Shown here in pieces: positions 8,708-17,054 of a stretch of DNA of 64,000 nucleotides. The position numbers were made by a program, and so were the translations under genes. Source of the DNA: Gephyromycinifex aptenodytis. GTDB taxonomy: Bacteria; Actinomycetota; Actinomycetes; Actinomycetales; Dermatophilaceae. The first letter of the stretch is position 1. Each line of letters starts with the position of its first letter. The DNA is taken from contig NZ_CP051155.1 of NCBI RefSeq assembly GCF_012277275.1, positions 1,364,001 through 1,428,000 of the forward strand, read 5' to 3'. The notes below the pieces were generated by a model. The model was not told where the DNA came from, did not search any database, and was given only the letters and a program-made list of their open reading frames with translations.

Positions 8708-9835
8708 TCACGCACCCACGCACTCGTCGTAGATCCGTTCCAGTCGCTGCGTCTGCCGGCTGAGGTCGAAATCGCGGGCGATCCTCGCCCGACCCGCCTC
8801 ACCCATTCGTCGCGCCATCTGGGTGTCTCGAAGTAAGAGTTCCATGTGCGCGGTCAATGCGTCCATATCGCCCACCGGAGCCAGCAGGCCGGTGACCCCG
8901 TCCTGCACCGCCTCGGGCACACCGCCTGTCGCATAGGACAGCACCGGCACCCCGTTCTGGGCAGCTTCTAGGAAAACCAGGCCGAGCCCTTCATCCCATC
9001 CCGCTGCGGTGGGTTGCGATGGCCCCACGAATAGCGTGCTGTCAGCCAAGGTGGCGGCCACTTCCGCCGGAGACACCCGGCCGTGAAACCGAACCCGGCC
9101 TTCGATCCCGTGTGCCAGGCGTTCGAGCGAGGGGCGCAGGCTGCCGTCGCCGAGGATGTCTACCTGGGCTTCGTCTCTGAGTTCGCGCGGCAAGCGCGCG
9201 AACGCCTGAATGAGGTGGTCGACCCCCTTGCCTTCTTCCAGCCGCCCTACGAACACGATCCGGGCAGGCCCCTGCCGGGGCCCTTCGGGTGGCGTCGGTG
9301 CCGTGGGCAGGGCCGGGATCCCCAGGTAGTGGACTCGCACCTTGTCCGCGGGAGCACCCAAGGCTTTGATTCGCCCGGCGATGAAGTTGGAGACCGGCAG
9401 TAACACGCTGGCTTGCGCAAAGACCTCCGCCAACTCACGTCGATAGCGCCCGTCAGTGTCGCGGCGGGGGGCGGCGGTCGCGTCGTACCCGTGGAAGGTG
9501 ACGATGAAGGGAAGCTCGAGGCGGCGCACGATGCGGCGGCACTCGGTGGCATCAGTACCGAAGTGCGCGTGCAGCAGGCTGGCGTCGTGGGAGCGCAAGA
9601 ACGTGTCGTACACCCCGGCGTAACCCGTGCGTCGTGACAACCGGCCGAGTTTGCGGCCGAGGCGGTTCGCCGGGAACGGTGCACGGTCGGGCACGATGCC
9701 GAGACGGTCGTCGACGGCCGTCAGACCCAGGGTGAGGGGACGCCACCTGTCCAGGTGGGTAACGTGGTCCCGAACGAAGGTCTCGGATGCCGGTAACCAC
9801 TGGGAACGCCAGATGGCGGCCGTGGGATGACTCAC
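8708..9835 (-). CDS. Family 4 glycosyltransferase
   Basis: A 375-residue GT-B enzyme. The N-terminal acceptor domain has LPASETFVRDHV and HAHFGTDA. The C-terminal donor domain has VFVGRLEEGKGVDHLI near residue 200 and the E-x7-E type motif within DEGLGLVFLEA and GVPVLSYATGGVPEAV, typical of GT4 enzymes that use nucleotide sugars with retention. The GTG start at 9835 overlaps the stop of the membrane protein gene by GTGA, so both belong to one minus-strand operon that continues to 11148. Confidence 0.85.
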   Translation of the reverse strand: MSHPTAAIWRSQWLPASETFVRDHVTHLDRWRPLTLGLTAVDDRLGIVPDRAPFPANRLGRKLGRLSRRTGYAGVYDTFLRSHDASLLHAHFGTDATECRRIVRRLELPFIVTFHGYDATAAPRRDTDGRYRRELAEVFAQASVLLPVSNFIAGRIKALGAPADKVRVHYLGIPALPTAPTPPEGPRQGPARIVFVGRLEEGKGVDHLIQAFARLPRELRDEAQVDILGDGSLRPSLERLAHGIEGRVRFHGRVSPAEVAATLADSTLFVGPSQPTAAGWDEGLGLVFLEAAQNGVPVLSYATGGVPEAVQDGVTGLLAPVGDMDALTAHMELLLRDTQMARRMGEAGRARIARDFDLSRQTQRLERIYDECVGA

Positions 9836-11148
9836 CGGTGATTCCTCCTTGTGTTGAGTGCCCCAGTCGGCGCCACCGCCGGCGAGGCAGCCGCGCTGCG
9901 GCGACGATGAGGCGCCCGGGGATATTCACGCCCCGGCCCGAACAGGGCGCCAGCGGCGATCACCCACATGATCAGGGCAACCGCCGAGCGGACCCCCAGC
10001 GCGCTGAACGACAGCACTGAGATCAGCGCCACGACCGAGGAGATGATGAATCCCTCGTCCGCGCGGCGCCGGAGACCGATCAGGATGCACGCGACCAGGA
10101 GCCCGAAATACAGCAACGCTGTAGGCAACCCGACGTCCAGGATCATCATGAGGAAGGAGTTCTCGAAACTCGACTCCAAGCCTCCGTTGGCCGCGATGGT
10201 ATAGCTGGCCCCGGTGCCACCCCCGGACCACAGATAGCGCGGCAGAATCTCCACGAAGTACTCCACCGCGGCGACCCGAGCTTCGGTGGAGTCGTCTGCG
10301 GTCGCGAATCGCTCCTGCACGCCTGCTAGCAGACCGGCCGAAACGACCAAGGCCGCCGCCACCCCGGCGACACACCACATCACCGAGCGAACCGGGCGTG
10401 ACATCCGCCCGCGCAGCAGCACATACCCGGTGGCCAGGATCCCGACCCCGATCCCGAAACGGGATTCGGTGACGACGATGCCGGCCAGCGCCAAGGAGAC
10501 CACGGGGATCGAGAGCCACCAGCGGCGCACGCTGACCATCAACGGGATGACGCAGGCCAACACCATCGACAACACCAGCGGGTGGTCGAAGGTCGCCATC
10601 CAACGGATGTCGCTGCGTCCGTACCACTCTTGTTGTGAGAAAGCGCTCTCAAAGAACAGCACCCGGTTAGTCGCCGACTGGGCCAAGGCCAGTACCGCAG
10701 TCGCGACCCCCAGACCGGCAAGCGTCCAACGGATTGTCTCGATTGAGCGGGGATTCTCGACCAACAGCGCCCCGACACTGAACAGGGTCACCAGGGGGAT
10801 GAAGGTCTGGTCCAGGACGAAGCCGAGCGCCGGGGGCCCGCCTGTGACCAGTAGTGCGTGCAGCAGCCCGGAGAGGACGACGCCGACAGCCACCACGACG
10901 AGCTCAAAGCGTTCGCTGAGGACCCGCGACAGGCCGGCGCGATGATCCAGCAGCACGATCACTGCGGCCCATAGGGCCAGGAGCGAGCCCGGGTGCAGGG
11001 AGAAGCGGGCCAGTTGCAACGTGCTGACCACCAGCACCGAGGGGATGAGCCCGTGCAGAAGAAGTCCGAGCATGAGCAGCGTCATCGGTCTACGCCGCAG
11101 CAGCGCGGCGCACGCTAGGGTGAGCATTACCGCCAGAAGGAACCGCAA
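9832..11148 (-). CDS. O-antigen ligase / Wzy-like polymerase family membrane protein
   Basis: A 438-residue protein with about ten to twelve hydrophobic segments and a larger periplasm-side loop near residues 290-330, containing the short acidic and Gly-rich stretch WSGGGTGASY. This topology is typical of the WaaL/Wzy superfamily, which polymerises or ligates lipid-linked repeat units outside the membrane. The start is a TTG at 11148 with GGGAGGG upstream. It is translationally coupled to the GT4 gene at 9835. Ligases and polymerases cannot be separated on sequence alone. A second member is at 33111. Confidence 0.75.
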   Translation of the reverse strand: MRFLLAVMLTLACAALLRRRPMTLLMLGLLLHGLIPSVLVVSTLQLARFSLHPGSLLALWAAVIVLLDHRAGLSRVLSERFELVVVAVGVVLSGLLHALLVTGGPPALGFVLDQTFIPLVTLFSVGALLVENPRSIETIRWTLAGLGVATAVLALAQSATNRVLFFESAFSQQEWYGRSDIRWMATFDHPLVLSMVLACVIPLMVSVRRWWLSIPVVSLALAGIVVTESRFGIGVGILATGYVLLRGRMSRPVRSVMWCVAGVAAALVVSAGLLAGVQERFATADDSTEARVAAVEYFVEILPRYLWSGGGTGASYTIAANGGLESSFENSFLMMILDVGLPTALLYFGLLVACILIGLRRRADEGFIISSVVALISVLSFSALGVRSAVALIMWVIAAGALFGPGREYPRAPHRRRSAAASPAVAPTGALNTRRNHR

Positions 11149-11250
11149 GGTGGCCCTCCCTGGTGTGAACGATGGACGGTGTGGACTCGACCTGTCATTC
11201 AGAATAGGGCAGGTCGGACATAGCCAATTGTGCTGATGAGCACGCTGGGC

Positions 11251-12207
11251 TCAACGCAACCGGGAGCGCCAGCGCCCCACGGTTCGACGCAACCGTTCTC
11301 TGGACTGCTCATCCAGGACACCCCATAGGGCTCCCTTCATCAGCAGCGCAGCAGGTGCTCCGCGTCGCAGAGCCGAGGCCAACACTCCGGCGATCTCCGT
11401 GCTGCGGTGTTCCCCGGCCAGACCGGGAACGACATAGGTCAGCACGAATACGTCGTAGGCATTCATCGAACGCCCGGCCAGATTCTCCTGTGCCCAGCGC
11501 CGATCAACGTCGGGGCGGTGTTTACCGGAGAGAGAGGCACCACTCTCGCGTCGCTGATCGATGACGCAGGCGATGTCTGGGACGACCAGAAGCGCCGTCC
11601 CGGCGTCGATGACCCGGAGCAGCCATTCATAGTCCTCCCACCGACGCAGGCTCAGATCCAAGGGATATGCCTGCAGGATCCACCTCGGGATCAATAGCGA
11701 AGGGGTGCACAAGGACCGACGAGGAGCCCGGGCGAAGCCTGGCGGCGGAAATAGGTAGTCGGCGAGCAATTCGCCTGTCCGCGGGGGGCGGTCCGGGGTC
11801 AGAACCGAACCCTGGGCACCTTCCAATCGCGAGCGTCCCGCAACGATAGTCACTTCTGGCCTAGGGCAGTGCGACCAGGCGTCCAGTTGTGCTGCCAGAC
11901 GATCCGGGGTCCAGGTGTCATCGTCGTCCAGCCAGGCAATCAATTCACCAGTTGCAGCGGCGACACCACACATCCGGGCCGCGCCGGGTCCGTGCGGTCC
12001 CTCGTTGCAGATGACGCGTACTCGCTGATCGTCGAACTCCGGAAGGTCCTGCACCGGGTCCGCGCGGTCGACCACGACGATGGCCTCCGTCACTGGCGCG
12101 CTTTGGGCCAGGACCGAAGCGACGGCTCGGCGTAGCTCGTCCTCGCTGCGCAGAATCGTCGGAATGACGGCGGTCACCGAGGGCCAGGAGCGAGTCGGTG
12201 CGTTCAT
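11251..12207 (-). CDS. Family 2 glycosyltransferase
   Basis: A 318-residue protein. The start is the ATG at 12207, which overlaps the stop of the upstream gene (ATGA 12204-12207). GT-A features are VTAVIPTILRSEDELRRAV at the N-terminus, EAIVVVDRAD, and AWLDDDDTWTPDRL near residue 95, which holds the metal-binding acidic cluster. A WEDYEWLLR motif near residue 195 corresponds to the ED-type catalytic base region. It is the last gene of a three-gene overlapping chain (14347 to 11251), so it probably acts on the same oligosaccharide as its two upstream neighbours. Confidence 0.85.
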   Translation of the reverse strand: MNAPTRSWPSVTAVIPTILRSEDELRRAVASVLAQSAPVTEAIVVVDRADPVQDLPEFDDQRVRVICNEGPHGPGAARMCGVAAATGELIAWLDDDDTWTPDRLAAQLDAWSHCPRPEVTIVAGRSRLEGAQGSVLTPDRPPRTGELLADYLFPPPGFARAPRRSLCTPSLLIPRWILQAYPLDLSLRRWEDYEWLLRVIDAGTALLVVPDIACVIDQRRESGASLSGKHRPDVDRRWAQENLAGRSMNAYDVFVLTYVVPGLAGEHRSTEIAGVLASALRRGAPAALLMKGALWGVLDEQSRERLRRTVGRWRSRLR

Positions 12208-13343
12208 GAGGCTAGTGAGGTCCACAGCTGGACCAACTCGCCACGCCACGTCTCGACGTCGAACTGCGTCGAGGTTTGCCATCCAGCCTGCCCAATACGA
12301 GCCGCCGCCTTCGGCTCAGACAACTCGGTGAGTGCCTCCACGAGAGCGCTCACGTCGCCGGGCGTCACGAGCAGACCGTTCTCTCCGTGACGGATGACCT
12401 CTCCGATTCCGCCGACGGGGCAGGTCAGCACCGGCACACCGTGACTCATCGCCTCCAGCAAAGCCATCGGCAGGCCTTCTTCGTAGCTGGGCAGCACGAA
12501 GGCATCGGCCTGATCCAGCAGCCGGGCGCGCTCTGCAGGGTCGATCCAGCCGGGGAAGACCACTTGGTCCTCGACCCCTGCGCGGCGCGCAGCGAGCTTG
12601 GCCTCTTCGATCTCGCCGTCTCCAGCCAGGGTCAGCACCGTACGCATGCGCAGTTCACGGGGTAGCCGCGCCAGCGCAGCGATGAGATCGTAGGTGCCCT
12701 TCCGCTGACCCAACCGGCCCAGGAACAGCAGTTGGAACGGCGCATCGCTACCCCGCTCAGCTCGTTGCGGGGCTGGCCGCAGCGGCACGGGGTTGCGCAA
12801 CACGATGACCTGGTCCGGGTCCAGATCGAACATCTCGACATACTCGCGTTTGAGGCCCTCCCCCAGCACGATCCACCGTTGGGCCGAAAGCCCACGCCGA
12901 ATCGCTCGCTGGGTCAGAGCTGAACAGGAATCGAACCATGCCTTGAAACCGTGGCTGTGTGCGTGCAGAACGGTCGGTACCCCGAAGGCCTTGGCCATGC
13001 GCAAGACCACAACTTTGCGCGCCACGCTGCCCTTGTATGACATGTGCACATGCACGACGTCCACGTTTCGGGCGCTCAGACGGGCTGCCAGCCGAGCCAA
13101 TCCGGACGCGCCCACCTTGGCGCGATCGGCGGCGTCGGTGTCCCGGTAGGTCGTGATGTGCTCGAGTTGCACCTGCGGCCCCATTCCCCGCAGGGAGAGC
13201 GCCATCACGCTGGCCATACCGCCGCGGCTCTGAGCAGAGGCGGGTGCGGATCCGACGAGGCAGACCCGGAGGGGACGCACGGATACATCCTCGATGAGGC
13301 GGGTCTGGCCCATGCTGTTGGGGAGGCGCTCTGCGAGCTTCAT
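12204..13343 (-). CDS. Family 4 glycosyltransferase
   Basis: A 379-residue GT-B protein. LRVCLVGSAPASAQSRGGM forms the N-terminal glycine loop near residue 26, VVHVHMSYKG follows, LFLGRLGQRKGTYDLI opens the donor domain near residue 205, and EEGLPMALLEAMSHGVPV near 295 carries the E-x7-E pair. The ATG at 13343 overlaps the preceding stop by ATGA, and its own stop overlaps the next start in the same way, indicating a tightly coupled operon. The donor sugar is unknown. Confidence 0.88.
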   Translation of the reverse strand: MKLAERLPNSMGQTRLIEDVSVRPLRVCLVGSAPASAQSRGGMASVMALSLRGMGPQVQLEHITTYRDTDAADRAKVGASGLARLAARLSARNVDVVHVHMSYKGSVARKVVVLRMAKAFGVPTVLHAHSHGFKAWFDSCSALTQRAIRRGLSAQRWIVLGEGLKREYVEMFDLDPDQVIVLRNPVPLRPAPQRAERGSDAPFQLLFLGRLGQRKGTYDLIAALARLPRELRMRTVLTLAGDGEIEEAKLAARRAGVEDQVVFPGWIDPAERARLLDQADAFVLPSYEEGLPMALLEAMSHGVPVLTCPVGGIGEVIRHGENGLLVTPGDVSALVEALTELSEPKAAARIGQAGWQTSTQFDVETWRGELVQLWTSLAS

Positions 13344-14347
13344 GCCGCGACGTCCTCGCTGCCGCTGCTCGGCACGGAGCGATGTCCGGTGTGCAGCGAG
13401 AACGGCGGGGCGGTCACGGCGATCACTCCTTTTGAGCGCGCTTCGAGCGCGTCACCTGCGGTCAACGCGTCGGCATCGCGACTGACCGCGAGGCCGCGGC
13501 CATGGAGCTCGTCGGCGATCATCCACTGGTGGTCGTCGATGTGTTCGCCACGCGCGGCGACCCGCGGCAGCAATACGGGGCATCGTCCCGCATCGAGAAT
13601 CTGCAGACATGACCCCACGCCTGCATGGGCGAAGACCAGGTCTGAGTCCCTGATCGCTGCGCTCAAGTCAGCGGCGGGAACAAGGAAACGACCGTCGAGA
13701 CCCAGGTCGGCCACCGGGGTATCCCCCACCTGCCACAGGACGGAAACATCCGTAGCTGCCACCTCGGCCAGGACGCGCTGAACTGCATCGACGGCACGAC
13801 GGTACGGATACCCGCGCATGGTGCCGAGCGTGACAACAACCCGGTTGATCCCAGCGCCGCTCGGCCTGACCGCTGAGTCCCGAGTGAAACTGTCAAACAC
13901 CGACCCTTGGTAGGCCCACGGGCGCTCTGCCCACCGCTCGTATTGGGCGTAAAGGTGGACACCGGGCACCTTGGTCATCATTCGGCCGGTCAAACTCGGC
14001 CCTTCGACGCGGGCGGAACTCTCCACGTAATGACATTCGATGCCAAGGCTTCGGGCCGCAGTGAAGAACGGAATCGCAATAGCCGAACCTGTGGAAACCA
14101 CAGAGGAGAATTGCCCACTTTTGAGGATGCGGAAGGCTTGCGGAAGGGTGACCAATGCCTGCTTAGCCCCTCGTGGCGGTATCCGCGGCACATAGTGGAC
14201 CTCGCGCCCCGCCAGCAGGGAGCTCGACTGCTGGTCTTCGAAGGTGGCATAGGCCACCCGGTCAGCAGTGGGTCGAAGCCGCGGCTCCAACCGATGCAAT
14301 TGCTCCAGATGGCCGCCTGTTGAGGCGACCAAAAGACGTCCGGACAT
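13340..14347 (-). CDS. Fused Alg14/Alg13-type (PssD-PssE) glycosyltransferase
   Basis: A 335-residue protein starting at the ATG at 14347, with AAGGAAAG upstream; a GTG at 14365 is also in frame. The first half has STGGHLEQLHRL, the membrane-associated Alg14/PssD/CpsF pattern, and the second half has FAHAGVGSCLQILDAG, the Alg13/PssE/CpsG catalytic half. Together they form a MurG-like GT28 enzyme. In most capsule clusters these are two separate genes. Such enzymes add the second sugar to the lipid-linked first sugar made by a WbaP-type transferase, and two of those are encoded at 20210 and 22621. It heads the operon running down to 11251. Confidence 0.8.
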   Translation of the reverse strand: MSGRLLVASTGGHLEQLHRLEPRLRPTADRVAYATFEDQQSSSLLAGREVHYVPRIPPRGAKQALVTLPQAFRILKSGQFSSVVSTGSAIAIPFFTAARSLGIECHYVESSARVEGPSLTGRMMTKVPGVHLYAQYERWAERPWAYQGSVFDSFTRDSAVRPSGAGINRVVVTLGTMRGYPYRRAVDAVQRVLAEVAATDVSVLWQVGDTPVADLGLDGRFLVPAADLSAAIRDSDLVFAHAGVGSCLQILDAGRCPVLLPRVAARGEHIDDHQWMIADELHGRGLAVSRDADALTAGDALEARSKGVIAVTAPPFSLHTGHRSVPSSGSEDVAA

Positions 14348-14723
14348 CAGTAACTTTCCTTCCACCCCGCATGTTGACAGCGCTGCGCCGCGCTATATAC
14401 GACCCCCCGGCCGACGAACAACCATCTAGAGCAGACGACTGTCCTGATGTGCTGTCCAAGTCGACTGTACAGGACCGTCGGGCCCCCTCCAATGCCTCTC
14501 GAAGTCGGCATAGACACATCGCACCTCTTGGCTGAACGACCCCGCCGTCGCTGTTAAGCAAAGCCTTTCAGCCCGGTTGGGGCTCCGATCTGCGCTAGCT
14601 GAGCGCTGTTCGTGCAGCCGTTACTGCTGCGCACTCACGCCGACGCTCCTGCGGCCGATGGAACAGGTACTCCCTGGCCACGCCACTCCCGGCCTCTCCC
14701 GCAACAGTGGAAGAGAAGTGCTC
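14348..14723. other. Divergent intergenic region (376 bp)
   Basis: This region separates the Alg14/13-type gene (minus) from a secreted lyase-like gene (plus) and contains no convincing gene. It carries a good promoter for the minus-strand operon (14394-14421), a GTCCTG/CAGGAC inverted pair near 14441-14474 with a long loop, and the leader of the lyase gene, where GGAAGAG lies about 8 nt before the ATG at 14724. Confidence 0.6.
14394..14421 (-). promoter_or_regulatory. Sigma-70-type promoter of the glycosyltransferase operon
   Basis: On the minus strand TTGTTC (14421-14416) and TATATA (14399-14394) are separated by 16 nt. Transcription would start near 14387, giving a leader of about 40 nt before the ATG at 14347. 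It is one of the better -35/-10 pairs in the window. Confidence 0.55.
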
Positions 14724-15545
14724 ATGTTCTCAGTCCTATCCCGCTCCCGCACCACCCGCCTGGCGACCTCGCTCGCTCTGGTCGCCGCTCTCGGCGGCGG
14801 CGCCGCCGCCACCCTGCCCAGCTCGGCCTCTGCCGCACCGGCTGCCGCCACCAAGGCCGCGGCCGCGGCCACCGCGCCGAGCTCCCGATTCAGCGCCTAC
14901 AAAACCCACGCCTGGGACGGACAGCAGCCCATCGTCGGCGCAGACCAATGGGACTTCGTCCTTCCCGCGACGAAGTCGGCGCCGGATCGGCGTCGTAGCG
15001 AACTGTGGTGGGCTCTTGACGGCGCGGCCGTCTCCTATAGCGAGGGCGACGTCGCCACCTATCAGGCTGAGGTCACCGCCAAGCTCGGGCAGGCCGCCAA
15101 CGAGCGCGGTCAGTGGCACGTGCTGTGGCAGCTGCTCGGTACTACCAACGGCCAATGGAAAGGCCCGTCGATCGCATTGACCGTCGCCGACGGGCAGTTG
15201 CGCATCACCGGCGGAAACGGCCATGAGGGACATAACCCCGGCGCCGGCCGCGTCTACAGCTGGGCCAACGACTTGGCTCCCTATGTCGATGGACGCACCT
15301 ATCAGGTGAAGATTCAGGACTACCTCAGCTCCGACCCTAACAGCGGTTGGATCAGTGTCTGGGTGGACGGCAAGAAGGTACTCGACCGCTGGAGGCCGAC
15401 CTCACGCACCGGGTTGCGCCCAGGCACCTTCTACCCCGGAAGCTCTGAGGTGTATTCCCGCTCAGGCCTGTATCGAGGTTCAGACCGCACCAAGACGCCG
15501 ACCTACCAGCAAAGCGCCCGCCACACGAAAGTCCTGATGTCCTAA
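14724..15545 (+). CDS. Heparin lyase I-like secreted protein (paralogue 2 of 4)
   Basis: A 273-residue protein from the ATG at 14724. A classical signal peptide is visible (basic SRSRTTR, hydrophobic core to about residue 28, cleavage after ASA near residue 36), so the protein is exported without a lipid anchor. The mature part has the same order of motifs as the gene at 6363: QWDFVLPAT, QWHVLWQLLG, NGQWKGPSIAL, GGNGHEGH, SGWISVWVDGKKVLDRW, PGTFYPGSSE and GLYRGSD. The match is to the jelly-roll lyase family that includes heparinase I; the substrate is unknown. A strong terminator-like hairpin follows the stop, so it is probably monocistronic. Confidence 0.8.
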   Translation: MFSVLSRSRTTRLATSLALVAALGGGAAATLPSSASAAPAAATKAAAAATAPSSRFSAYKTHAWDGQQPIVGADQWDFVLPATKSAPDRRRSELWWALDGAAVSYSEGDVATYQAEVTAKLGQAANERGQWHVLWQLLGTTNGQWKGPSIALTVADGQLRITGGNGHEGHNPGAGRVYSWANDLAPYVDGRTYQVKIQDYLSSDPNSGWISVWVDGKKVLDRWRPTSRTGLRPGTFYPGSSEVYSRSGLYRGSDRTKTPTYQQSARHTKVLMS

Positions 15546-15558
15546 GCCACGCCCAGCG

Positions 15559-15595
15559 CAGATGGGGGGTAGCGCCGCGGCCTACCCCCCATCTG
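15559..15595 (+). terminator. Strong hairpin terminator after the secreted lyase-like gene
   Basis: A perfect 14-bp stem (CAGATGGGGGGTAG paired with its complement) and a 9-nt GC-rich loop, starting 14 bp after the stop at 15545. No U-tract follows, as is common in high-GC actinobacteria. Confidence 0.7.
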
Positions 15596-15661
15596 TAAGC
15601 GCGAACGCATACAACGGGTCACTCGTTCAGGACGGCCGGTCCGATAATTGCCCTACGATGT

Positions 15662-15791
15662 CCCCTGGGAACGTCGATCACTCGGTGATCGGACGTTAAG
15701 GGGCTTCGTCATGGGGGGATCTCCTAATGACATGCCGTAATGCCTGCTGAGGGGCAGCTATGCGGGCGCGCATGCCGCGGGGAGGAAGAAC
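15662..15791 (+). promoter_or_regulatory. Structured leader with possible Cys-containing leader peptide
   Basis: Upstream of the AMP-ligase operon the + strand can form two consecutive hairpins. The first is at 15662-15703 (CCCCT, then AACGTCGATCAC pairing with GTGATCGGACGTT, then AGGGG). The second is at 15708-15731 (GTCAT...ATGAC with G-rich to C-rich inner pairs). A seven-codon reading frame, MTCRNAC, runs from 15727 to 15750 with a G-run 8 nt before its ATG. The ribosome binding site of the ligase gene (GGGGAGGA) follows. The arrangement is suggestive of attenuation or a riboswitch, but no known riboswitch class was recognised. Confidence 0.35.
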
Positions 15792-17054
15792 GTGGACAAC
15801 AGGCACATCGTGACAGCGAGCGATCCGGCGCTCGCGCAGGGGCTCGCGCAGTACCAGGCCGCAGCAGAACGTGAGGAGTCGATCCTCGTGCGGCCGTCCC
15901 AGGATCACCCGGGCTTGGCACAGGTCGTGCACATGCTGCAGCCGCGTTCGGCTCTGCCGCTGCTCGTCACCGATTTGCGGGGGAACTCGCAACGGTTGCT
16001 CGCCGAGCAGGACGGCGGGAGCATTGAGCGCGAACCCACCTTGGCTTTCTTCACTTCCGGCTCGACCGGTTCACCGAAATGTGTTGTCTACACCCGAGAC
16101 ACCGTCGATGCGCACGCGGGCGCTATCGCCGCAGCGCTAGAGCTGGCAAGGAAACCCCAGCGCCGCTATTTCGCCTTGACCCCGCCCGGCTTCGCTTATG
16201 GGCTCAGCATCGTTAACAGCCACCTGCACAGTGGGGTCGGCGTGACCTTCTGCGAAAGCGATTGGGGACTGAACAGCCTGAACAGTGCCATCGCGGATGT
16301 TGAGGCGGCCGACGACATCGCACTTTATCTTTTGCCGCAGCACGTTCCGCTCGTGTTGAGCGCTCCCCTTGAGCACGAGCGGATCTCCCGCTTCATCGTT
16401 GCGGGCGGGCGCCTGTCAGGGTCGGCTGCGGCGGCCCTGGCCGAACGATGCCCCGGCGCCCGGCTGACCAACATGTACGGCCAGGCGGAGCTCGGCCCTC
16501 GCCTGTCGATGTGGCAGGGGCCGCTCAACGAGTACGTGGAGGGATTGATCGGGGAGCCGCTACCGGGGGTAGAACTCGAGCTGCGGGCTACCGAGCACGA
16601 GCACGCTGATGGAACAGAAGCCTCGGAGATCCTGGCCCGTACGCCGTTCGCCATGTCATGGGCGCTGCCCGCCCCCTACGACACCCCCGTTCCGGGGCCG
16701 ACGCCGCGGGCGAGCACGGGAACTCGCGATCTGGCGATCCGCACCCCAGACGGTTCGCTGGTTCACCGTGGACGCGCTGACCACGTCCTCAATGTGGCCG
16801 GAACCAAGGTGGACATGCGCCGCGTTACGACGATGGTAGAGCAGGCCTTCACCCCCATCATCGTGCGCGCCGACTCCAGACCGGCCCGCGTCGGGGGCGA
16901 CATGGTCCCGGTCATAGAGATCATTCCCCAGCCTGAATTCCCGCTGAAGAAGGCCGACGTCAAGCGGCTGCTACACCCTGAATTCGGGGCGCTGGTCGCC
17001 CTGTTCGAGATCCACATCGTGGATCGCCTACGTTTGAAGGAGAGCGGAAAGTGA
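15792..17054 (+). CDS. Short AMP-forming acyl ligase (ANL superfamily)
   Basis: A 420-residue adenylation enzyme starting at the GTG at 15792 with GGGGAGGAAG upstream. The phosphate-binding A3 motif TSGSTGSPK is at residues 88-96, MYGQAELGPR (A5-like) at 228-237, TGTRDLA (A7-like) near 309-315, and GRADHVLNVAGTKVD (A8-like) at 327-341. The N-terminal subdomain before A3 is about 80-100 residues shorter than in most ANL ligases. The expected A10 lysine falls on the last residue (ESGK, Lys420). It most likely activates a carboxylate as the acyl-AMP for loading onto the carrier protein encoded at 18027. The substrate is unknown. Confidence 0.8.
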   Translation: MDNRHIVTASDPALAQGLAQYQAAAEREESILVRPSQDHPGLAQVVHMLQPRSALPLLVTDLRGNSQRLLAEQDGGSIEREPTLAFFTSGSTGSPKCVVYTRDTVDAHAGAIAAALELARKPQRRYFALTPPGFAYGLSIVNSHLHSGVGVTFCESDWGLNSLNSAIADVEAADDIALYLLPQHVPLVLSAPLEHERISRFIVAGGRLSGSAAAALAERCPGARLTNMYGQAELGPRLSMWQGPLNEYVEGLIGEPLPGVELELRATEHEHADGTEASEILARTPFAMSWALPAPYDTPVPGPTPRASTGTRDLAIRTPDGSLVHRGRADHVLNVAGTKVDMRRVTTMVEQAFTPIIVRADSRPARVGGDMVPVIEIIPQPEFPLKKADVKRLLHPEFGALVALFEIHIVDRLRLKESGK

